Positions 56,535 through 64,000 of a stretch of DNA of 64,000 nucleotides are shown here, one piece after another. The number at the start of each line of letters is the position of its first letter. The stretch's first letter is position 1. The notes under the pieces are model-generated. The model searched no databases. It worked only from the letters and a program-made list of their open reading frames with translations, and was not told the origin of the DNA. The position numbers and the translations under genes were made by a program. Source of the DNA: Haemaphysalis longicornis (Eukaryota; Arthropoda; Arachnida; Ixodida; Ixodidae); the NCBI GenBank assembly GCA_013339765.2, contig CM023449.1, forward strand, positions 110,105,849 through 110,169,848. The letters run 5' to 3'.

Positions 56535-57387
56535 ATGAGGAATATGGAAAGGAGTAATGGTTCCGGTCTTACATTTGCGAATGCTGTACTCTGCCTAAAA
56601 TCAGACGTTCTATCAGGCCTTGAAGTAAACCAGAGAACGGTAGGACGTTTGGCCTTAGGCGCGCATGGAAAAACAACTAACGAAGCAGTTCAGGGAGATA
56701 TGGGCTGGGCGTCGTTTGAAGTTAGAGTAGCTCAGAGTAAAATATGCTTTGAAATGAGGTTGAGGGTAATGGACCAACAAAGGTGGGCAGCTAAGGTTTT
56801 TAGGTACCTATACTTGAAAAGCGTGGACACGCAGTGGTTAAGAAAGACTAGAAGGCTAACGATGAAATACGGAAAGAAAATTGAAGAATCCAAAACAGCC
56901 TTGGTAACAAAAAAAGAGGCAAGGCAGATTGAAATGAATAAATGGAGGGAAAAAATGGAAGCTACAACGTCGTTAGAGATGTACAGGGCTGAGAAATTGA
57001 ACATCAGAAAGGAAAATTTCTACGATAATTCCCAGGGCAGTGCTTTGCTTTTTGAGGCTAGAGTAGGTTGCCTGCGAACTAAAAGTTTTGTGGGAGAAGT
57101 ATTCACAAAATGATGGGGTATGCGTGGTCTGCGGAAAAGAAACAGAAACTATGCGGTACACAGTGTTAGAATGTGAGGGTATCCATCCAAATCTACATGA
57201 AGGGAATATTGGGCTTTCAGAAGCCCTAGGATTTAAGGGTATCACAGAGGAAGTTAACTTCGAGGCGGTCGAGAGGACGAAAAGAAGATTAAATGCTGGT
57301 GGACGAAAAGCAGAGAGGGGAATTTGCCTAGGACAGTTACCACCTGTAACAGAGAAAAAAAAGTATTACGGGCCTAATAAGCTTTAG
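56535..57387 (+). pseudogene. LINE C C-terminal region with Cys-rich knuckle
   Basis: An open frame (56535-57113) and a shifted one (57088-57387) encode the region after RT. It includes WLRKTRRLTMKYGKKIEES and KWREKMEATTSLEMYRAEK, and then CVVCGKETETMRYTVLEC (near 57121-57175). The latter is a CX2C...C knuckle of the kind ending many LINE ORF2 proteins; the usual His position reads Arg/Tyr. Stops and a frameshift near 57100 break it. Confidence 0.7.
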
Positions 57388-57537
57388 TACCTGCCCTAAG
57401 CAGCGCTAAGTATTAAACCAAGAGTGTAAAACATGATTACATTAGTCCTTTTTGGTAGGATGACATGTCATCACCCCGCTTCAAAGGGGAGACCAATAGC
57501 AATCATCATCATCAGCATCATACTGCTCTGCAGTAAA

Positions 57538-57670
57538 GCGCCGTGTGTCGAGATTTCGGCGCACGTTAAAGACCTAGTGTGGCGTAAATTCTTCCGGAGG
57601 TATTCGGTACAGCGTGCATCGCGGCCCGCGTGTAGCTTCGGCGCGTGAATTGCCCGAAATATATTTTTTT
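57538..57670 (+). mobile_element. Ruka-like SINE 3' body fragment
   Basis: GAGATTTCGGCGCACGTTAAAG, TTCCGGAGGTATTCGGTACAG and GTGTAGCTTCGGCGCGTGAAT match the second half of the SINE at 8831-9072. The tRNA-like head is missing. It begins about 20 bases after the LINE C tail, so one may have inserted next to the other or been used as target. Confidence 0.65.
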
Positions 57671-57679
57671 TTGATCGTC

Positions 57680-59725
57680 TGGTGGAAACAGGCTTTGTGT
57701 GATGGCGTAAGTATCGGGCACTGCTGGCGACGATGTCTGCCGGGCATGGTACGAACGACATAGAAGGAACTTCACCGCGCAGGCGCAGGACCTGCTGAAA
57801 ACGCGTGTCTATTATTTCGTATCAGACGTTGTATCATTGCCCTCCTTTCCAAACTTCTGTTACCGTTCCGCCACATTACACATTCAGCGGAGACCTCAAA
57901 ACGTGTGCAATCAGCGTAGCTTCCGGGTGGCAGAGGTGGCGTATTTACGTGGACGCCAGATGAGCACGGCTGATAGCGGACGGCTAGGATCCACGGGGAA
58001 ATCGAAAAATGAACCTAATAACGCTATCGCATTAATATTCCTAAGAATGAGTTACAAGTGCCGCACGTAAGTGCCTTCCTTACGGCGTCTGTTTTACTCT
58101 TGTTAATAACAGTACACCTTACAAATTACCAACAGCCAAGCTCTACTTATACATTGGGGTCCCGACTGCGGCTGCAGTTGTCAATGGTCTCGATAATGCG
58201 CAGAAAATCCTTGCACATGCTCTGACAGCACACAAAAATCGCCGATTTATCAACTGAAAGGAGCGCATCCTGCACACACCAGGGCCAGAAACATCTGTCG
58301 CCGCTAGTTCCGAGAGACACGTTGCACAAGTGTCAAGGACATTGTTATTTTCCTTCGTGTCCAATCTGTAGCATGGACTTTTGTCCTTTTTTTCTGATAT
58401 TCACATAACGTGTAACCGGAAAGAGAAACATTTGTTGGGCGCGTACGTTCACGCGACGCTACCCGCTGAATTCAAAAGCGATTTCAAAACAGCGCACGCA
58501 CAAAACAGACCAAAACACCCTCCTAACGCTACCAGCCCGCACGGAAGAAGCTTCATGAAATTGATTCCTTAATAGGGTGCCGCTGTACACCAAACCTGCA
58601 TACTCTACTCCTGTCAAAAGAATTGCCTTTGGACTGTCATAATGCGCTTACGAATGCGTATTTTTTACCAATTCTTCAAGGATATGCCGAACTTATAACA
58701 CGTCTAAGATGTAGTAAAAGAGCAGCATTCAGGGAAACACCCGATTCGGGCATTGTCATCTCATGCCGGGTTGTGCGATTTATTTCGGACTCCAAACACA
58801 GATTTACACAACACGACTGCATGCCTGCAGTTCCTGACACAAAATAGGCTGTCGAATGGTCTCTAAAGAACCTCCCGAGCCTGTATGGCCGAGCAGAAGA
58901 TTTGTTCACACATTTCTGTTGACTGACGCATTAGCGCTAAGCGGCAGAAATCCACTCATTTCAACGGCAATGGCACACCGAGCCCCCTTACCTGCACTCT
59001 AGTCGTTTAGAGCGGGAGCGAATGGGTGGAAACAGTGTTTATTCAGCCGCTGTTGCACGGTAAACTCCACTAAAGCAAACACTTGCCAATATGACGTTCC
59101 GCTTGTTTTATTGATCGCACGGACCTTCCAGACTTTTCCCTTTTCCGGTTTATTTTCGGGTAAATCATACCAAAAAGAGCCCGTATGATATCACTTGGTC
59201 AAAGTCGCGAAAGTCTTTTTAGACAAAGCCTAGTCATCCGCTGCGGAGAGAATTACATTGTTATAGGCTACCAAACCTCATGGAAGCTGCGAATGCAATG
59301 AACACTCATAAACCAGCGGCTGTTTTCGAAAACGTACATCGGAAGCGTCGAAAGTGACGCCGGTGGTTGGCCTTACCCGAAGGGCAACTAATCCACCCAT
59401 AGATGTGTAAAATTCTAAGCTGCATTGGCATACTGTGGACCATTGGCTATGCCAACAACCACAACTAGTGCCGAATTACTCGGCCATTTATATTTTGGTA
59501 AATTCCTGTTTATTGCTGGCGTCTTTCGGCTTTCGAGGTCATGCTTAAAGTTTCGATTTATTTTATGCACTTTCCTTGTGGATAGGCTATAACACAAGCC
59601 CGGTAATTCATATGTATTAGGTTTTCGGCCAGGGCATTTTTTCGTGATGGGTTTAGAGATCACACAAAACAAAAAACCCTACAACACCCCCAATACTCTC
59701 GCGTGCACTGTATAGACGCAACTTT
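57680..59725. other. No gene seen
   Basis: Only chance frames (for example 58143-58364 minus, 58623-58847 plus). Confidence 0.4.
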
Positions 59726-59825
59726 NNNNNNNNNNNNNNNNNNNNNNNNNNNNNNNNNNNNNNNNNNNNNNNNNNNNNNNNNNNNNNNNNNNNNNNNNNN
59801 NNNNNNNNNNNNNNNNNNNNNNNNN
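59726..59825. other. Assembly gap, 100 N
   Basis: Exactly 100 N characters, the usual placeholder for a gap of unknown size. Distance and order across it are not guaranteed. Frames that span it (59660-60004, 59679-59864 minus) are invalid. Confidence 0.99.
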
Positions 59826-61585
59826 CACGCTGAAGAGTGTGCCTGACTGATGGGGTGCCTCCAAAAGAGCAAGTTCGATTGCAGGTGTGACGGTTGTATG
59901 TGCGGTGCTTGTAATATTTGTCTGAAATTTGCCGCTGTCAACACAGGCTCCACCAAAATTGCAACGGAGCGCTCTAGTTTCCCCAAATTGGCAACAAACA
60001 CCACTGCTGACTGGTGACGGGTAGTTAACCGACTACATAGGTAAATACAAGGACAAGAGCAACCGTTTTGTGCGAACCATAGAGAATACTTTAATTAATT
60101 TTTATCTGCGGAACAGCTGTCGCCATGGTAGATTAACTGCAACTGGATGTTCCAAATTTGGAACAGATTTTGCCCTGCTGCAGGCGATACTTCTTAGTCA
60201 CGAAACGTGTAGTGGAAGGCTGTCGAACTTTTTCGTGAGCAGCGAGTCCGTATTTAAGTTTTAACTGCTAAATACATGTGGCGTAAGGTGCGTACAGAGT
60301 CAATTATTCCGACCATTGAACGAGCATTCCGCGATGCACGAGTTTCGTTGAACAACCTGAGCTAGAACTTCCGTTTTGAATTGTTTTATCAGAGAAGTTA
60401 TGCACCATGCTTTGGCATGTGATTCTCGAGGAGAATCCGTCCTTCTGGCCGTGGAGAATTGAGCTAGCTATCACTCAGATGACTTAATAAACTAAACAGC
60501 CTTCTATCTACGAGGCAGACCATACACTGTCGTGGAGGTATTCTTCTCTTAAGAAACCATTGAACATTATCATCAGGTGCCGAATTCTACCCCTTCCACA
60601 AGCTGGATTTTTACGTTCGCTCTTTCCCAGGTACGGAGCACACAACTGGCACTTTGTGCCAGCCTAAATAAATACTTAAACGAAGATTGTTCGTAAGGGA
60701 AGCCTGAGTGGCCGCAGTTGAAAAAAAAGATTCCTCAGCGCAAACCACTGGCAGGGAATAGTGTACCTGTTTCTTTTTGTTGAAAAAAATTCAATCAGCA
60801 CCTCATCTCGGAGTGGTTTTTATTAGGGGTCAGATTTTCTTTTTTTTTCCCTGACTCATTGCGGCTGCCTGCCTATTTATATCTGTTATTATAACTTTAC
60901 ATCTTTGATTAAATCTTGCTTGGCTGTGTCGCCCCATGCTGTAACGTATGCAAAAGCAAAGAGTACTGAAATTGTTGATACTAATCGAATAGTAGGAACA
61001 CGGGAAATTGAATTGCACTGAGAAAATCTCTGTTGCAGTAATTGCCATGAAGTAATTGCTTCTATGACGTTTGGAAGCTTTTTAGCCTGTTTCTACCATA
61101 TTTTTCGCATATTAAGAAAATATTTATCAAAAGGAGTGCAAGTTTTAGTAGCCCAAAATATTGCCGCGGAAAGAACATCCGTTCTTTTTTTTTGGGGAGG
61201 TAGACGAAGATTGCAGTGCAGAAAAAATTCTGGGAGCACATCCTCAGCGATGTATACACTTTGCACCCCTAACACATCTACAAAGTAACTAAATCTTCAG
61301 CGAATTTTATTTTAATCGGGCAAGGCAATTTTTAATTGCACAATCGTTGTTTATGACTAGGGGAAGAATTTATCCATGCCAGCAGAAACACCTCCATCAC
61401 ATCTATTTTCCTGAGTGCAGCGGCCATTCCTTAAATCGATATGTTTATTTGTCCTGAAAGGGGATCCGCACAGTCCGTGGGGTCCTACACAACAGAATCG
61501 GATCATAGGAAGAAATGGATCGCATTCCCACTTTCTCGAATTGAACACCAAGGTTTGCATGTCAGTAGCGAAAGAAAAAATATTT
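59826..61585. other. No gene seen
   Basis: AT-rich with poly-A/T runs. No recognisable frame or repeat. Confidence 0.4.
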
Positions 61586-61614
61586 CCCAGGGCGACGAAA
61601 ATAAGGATTCGGAG

Positions 61615-61701
61615 ATGAATTGGTACTGCTATATTTTAACTTTTGCTTTCTTCTTAGTTCACAGCCTGGAAGCCTTTAGTAAGAAGCAACGTAGAAAGAA
61701 G
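61615..61701 (+). CDS. Candidate first coding exon of a secreted peptide
   Basis: An ATG at 61615 opens MNWYCYILTFAFFLVHS followed by LEA and then the very basic FSKKQRRKK. This is a short polar start, a hydrophobic core of about 13 residues and an Ala at a plausible signal-peptidase site. The last Lys codon AAG is followed at once by GTATCT, a possible splice donor (exon end in phase 0). The frame is also open upstream to 61441, and TATTTCCCAG ending near 61590 could be an acceptor or simply 5' UTR. Secreted tick salivary proteins are often encoded with the signal peptide in a short first exon. No downstream exon could be identified in the remaining 2.3 kb. A chance hydrophobic frame remains quite possible. 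Confidence 0.3.
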
Positions 61702-61724
61702 GTATCTAATGCAATTTAATGACT

Positions 61725-61845
61725 TGATGTTGTAGACAGCGTGCGGGCTTCCGGTTCTGGAAGCCATTCCGGCCCAGCCAACTTTCTTTTGCTTTGATAC
61801 TAGCTGTCGTGAGCAAGCCTGCAAGTTATGTATAACAAACAGCAG
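61725..61845 (+). repeat. Dispersed repeat, copy 1
   Basis: TTGATGTTGTAGACAGCGTGCGGGCTTCCGGTT, GGCCCAGCCAACTTTC, TTTGATACTAGCTGTCG and GAGCAAGCCTGCA align in order with the copy at 63513-63630. Confidence 0.7.
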
Positions 61846-61849
61846 CATG

Positions 61850-62700
61850 TTATGCACCCCTGCATATATTTTGAAATTATGAGTCAGGACACGGCTCAGG
61901 CGCAATTAGGCGGTACCTCAAATCCATACTACGGACGCCTTTTCTAGGTGGAGCCAGAAATAAAAAAATGGAACTTCATTTGTGTCTCGAAAAGCTCACA
62001 TTACAATAAAAATTGTCAAAAATATTTAAACTGCTACGTTGAGATGGCGCAGACATCTCGTAACAAATAATTAAATCTGAACTAGACTGCAACAAAAAAA
62101 ACTTGCAAACTCTTTTGTGTCTCCATGCATGCATTGATTGAAGTTCCTAGCGTGAGAAGGCAAAACCAATCGAGAGAATGAAGTTAAAACACTGACTGGT
62201 TCCTAAACAAAAAAGCTGTGCCAAAGTGCCTTCCGTGTTTTCTAACTTACAGCATATGAAAATGAGTGTATTTGCGTGCGTAACAGTTTCACAGTCCTGA
62301 GAGTATTCATACAGAATTCACAAACATTTATGGTTGTAGACAGTTATCATGCATGCGCCGTAACTGAATGATTCATTTCTTTACTTATTATCTCTAGTAC
62401 CCGATGGTGCGGATGCATATATTATTAACCTGTAATAGTTAGATAATCGCCAAGTTTTACAAAATTAGATATTGCCGTTTCCTAACACTTCATAAACTGC
62501 TACGCGAGACTTGTGGTTGTAGAAAACAGCTGTAACTCGTGTTTTATAATGACTATCACAAAACAAAATCATTTTAATTGTGTTCCCAAACGACTGTTTA
62601 CTCATAGAGAGGTTTGTCTCAGCAGGTGTCAGGGATAACTATTAGTCGCAGTTTTAACCGGAAAGCTGTTGAGCAAATCGTTAGTGTAACGTCACCACAG
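61850..62700. other. No gene seen
   Basis: AT-rich. No frame of note. Confidence 0.4.
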
Positions 62701-62718
62701 TTAAAAATATCAAGAAAA

Positions 62719-63020
62719 TGTTGAGCGCACGGGAGCGCTTCCCTCGCGGCGGACGTTCGACAGGTAAAAAAATAAAATGCCAAGCTTTCGTCGTGGTGGT
62801 GGCCCGTACGTTGCTCGCGGCGACCGCGCAGCGTCCCCGGGGCACGTTTTTCAACCCAATCATACCCATTTCGGGAGATTCACCAAGATTACGGTGACCA
62901 CCCAGCAGTTGAATGCCGAGCGCTCGTGTGCCTCACGGCGACCGGCCTGAGTCCGCGACGCACGTTTGTCAAGCCAAGCATACCCACTTAGGGAGATTGG
63001 CCAAGAATGGCAACACTCCA
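62719..63020 (+). repeat. Imperfect tandem duplication, period about 120
   Basis: CGCGGCGACCGCGCAGCGTCC, GGCACGTTTTTCAACCCAAT, CATACCCATTTCGGGAGATT and CACCAAGATTACGG (62817-62895) recur as CACGGCGACCGGCCTGAGTCC, CGCACGTTTGTCAAGCCAAG, CATACCCACTTAGGGAGATT and GGCCAAGAATGGC (62935-63010). The preceding GTTGAGCGCACGGGAGCGC and GTTGAATGCCGAGCGC also correspond. Confidence 0.75.
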
Positions 63021-63024
63021 TCTC

Positions 63025-63510
63025 CGCCCCCCCCCTACATTTCAAAGAGAAAAATAATCAAGCGTTTGCCGTTATTGTGGCACCAATTTTTCGGAACGAG
63101 ACAGATTCCAGCGTTCGCCGTAAATGTGGGAACACTTGCTCAGAAAGAGAAAAACACATCATCGCCCACGCCTCTCCAAGGTGATGTCTAATGATTATCC
63201 CTTCCAAAAAAATCAAAGAAGGTCATAGTTATAGCAACAATGATGGAGTATAGGCTGTTGCGACGGTGAAGAAGAAGCAAATCGGCTGCTTCTTAAACTG
63301 TCGTGATGGTCGTGAAGGTTGCGTACAGTTTCGCTACCTTTAGTTCTTGTACGTTAGTGTGAGCTTCCTTCAATTTTTTTAAAACAAACATCGTGAAGAC
63401 GCCTCTTTTAAGCTATTCCATCAGCGTCGCTAAGCCACCGTGCCGCAAAGAGATTCATATTTGTCGTAACGTTTACCACTGTTATCCTTTCAAACATCTA
63501 AAGGCACTTC
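63025..63510. other. No gene seen
   Basis: No convincing frame. GCGTTTGCCGTTATTGTGG and GCGTTCGCCGTAAATGTGG (near 63063 and 63111) are a short diverged direct repeat. Confidence 0.4.
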
Positions 63511-63512
63511 GG

Positions 63513-63630
63513 TGGCTTGATGTACATGAAGTGCGGGTTTCCGGTTCGAGAAACCTCTCTAGCCCATCCAACTTCCCCTTGTTTTGGTACTAACTGTCGC
63601 GAGCTAGCCCGCACGGCACATAAAGGAAGC
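63513..63630 (+). repeat. Dispersed repeat, copy 2
   Basis: Same orientation as 61725-61845, roughly 70-75 percent similar by eye. Shared blocks are TGCGGGTTTCCGGTTC, AGCCCATCCAACTTCC, TTTGGTACTAACTGTCGCGAGC and CCCGCA. The open frame 63517-63879 runs through it and beyond without a motif. Confidence 0.7.
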
Positions 63631-63634
63631 AGTG

Positions 63635-64000
63635 CAAAATATCAAATTAAAAGAACTCGCTTTTGTTTCCTGCAACCGTCTGGGCGGCGCTGCAGTCAAC
63701 TCGGTTTTATGCCGTACACCCGCTTAGATTCCCTATCCGAACACGTTCATACCGTAGCTTTTTGCAGTTTTAATAAAGAGAGTAGTCTTTTTCCGGCTAC
63801 CAAAACGGGAAAGTTTACCAGGGTGATTTCAGATAAGATCGAACAAATGGTGGCTGGCCGACCGCATTCATTTCATTGAAATTTTTATGTCATTTCCTTA
63901 TTACTCCAATGTTGAGATTCACAAACGTTTTCCCCGAAAGAAAATTTGTCTATGTGAAAAAATTTTGCAGCACGACCAGGTGGACCACCGTCGCAACATG
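63635..64000. other. No gene seen at the right edge
   Basis: The tail of an open frame to 63879 has no recognisable domain. The remainder is AT-rich. Confidence 0.35.

Larger units (their letters stand above)
54650..57520 (+). mobile_element. APE-type LINE C, 5'-truncated, inactive
   Basis: The plus strand carries, in order: the end of an APE endonuclease, a Lys/Arg-rich linker, a full reverse transcriptase and a C-terminal Cys-rich knuckle, then a 3' UTR ending in an (ATC)n tail at about 57508-57525. Coding pieces are split over three frames (54631-55107, 55149-55526, 55457-55786, 55758-56390, 56535-57113, 57088-57387). It has no RNase H and its motif wording differs from LINE A, LINE B and the RTE copies. 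I do not assign a clade. No target-site duplication was found. Confidence 0.8.

Noticed and set aside
59660..60004. Frames spanning the N block
   Set aside because: They consist partly of unknown residues over an assembly gap of unknown true length.

Overview
This window looks like non-genic nuclear DNA from a hard tick (Ixodidae). The evidence is the repeat content. There are tRNA-derived SINEs of the tick Ruka type with (AATC)n tails, RTE-clade and I-superfamily LINE remnants, a Penelope-like element with a GIY-YIG endonuclease, and remnants of a tick-type gag next to paired LTR-like segments. I see no bacterial operons, no rRNA, no intact tRNA and no complete host gene. Most long open frames are degenerate transposon pieces or chance frames. 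Family names come from motif recognition; no database search was possible.

Layout: 120-6340 is a nearly full-length but dead I-superfamily LINE on the minus strand (ORF1 with zinc knuckles, then endonuclease, reverse transcriptase and RNase H). It is interrupted at 1524-2173 by a plus-strand RTE 3' fragment flanked by a perfect 13-bp target-site duplication. 7.2-16.5 kb holds a SINE at 8831, an orphan RNase H fragment at 10351, a long (TTGA)n tract attached to a SINE at 11071, two Penelope-terminus-like inverted repeats (11.8 and 13.2-13.7 kb) and a pogo-like end. 16.7-18.8 kb carries two LTR-plus-leader copies around a decayed gag. 19.5-21.3 kb has a SINE with a perfect 14-bp target-site duplication and then a second RTE copy. 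24.4-25.3 kb has duplicated tRNA-like units and satellite-like repeats. 25.4-27.05 kb is a Penelope-like element with inverted terminal copies and a 12-bp target-site duplication.

28.9-30.1 kb is strongly purine-biased. 30.3-35.1 kb shows nothing recognisable. SINEs lie at 35.1 and 42.5 kb. Two members of one foldback (long hairpin) family lie at 36.29-36.62 and 49.5-49.8 kb. A second I-superfamily LINE lies at 37.9-40.1 kb. A 1.7-kb element with TTAA flanks and 14-bp terminal inverted repeats lies at 45.6-47.3 kb. RNase H and LINE fragments lie at 50.7-51.5 kb. 52.9-54.6 kb contains spaced direct repeats. 54.65-57.5 kb is a third, frameshifted APE-type LINE. A 100-N assembly gap sits at 59726-59825. 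The last 4 kb has dispersed and tandem repeats.

The only possible host coding sequence I can argue for is a short candidate signal-peptide exon at 61615-61701 ending at a GT donor. The elements do not act as a pathway. They record successive insertions, and the nested copies with clear target-site duplications give relative ages. The strongest items for follow-up are the Penelope-like inverted-repeat copies, the foldback family and the TTAA-flanked element.
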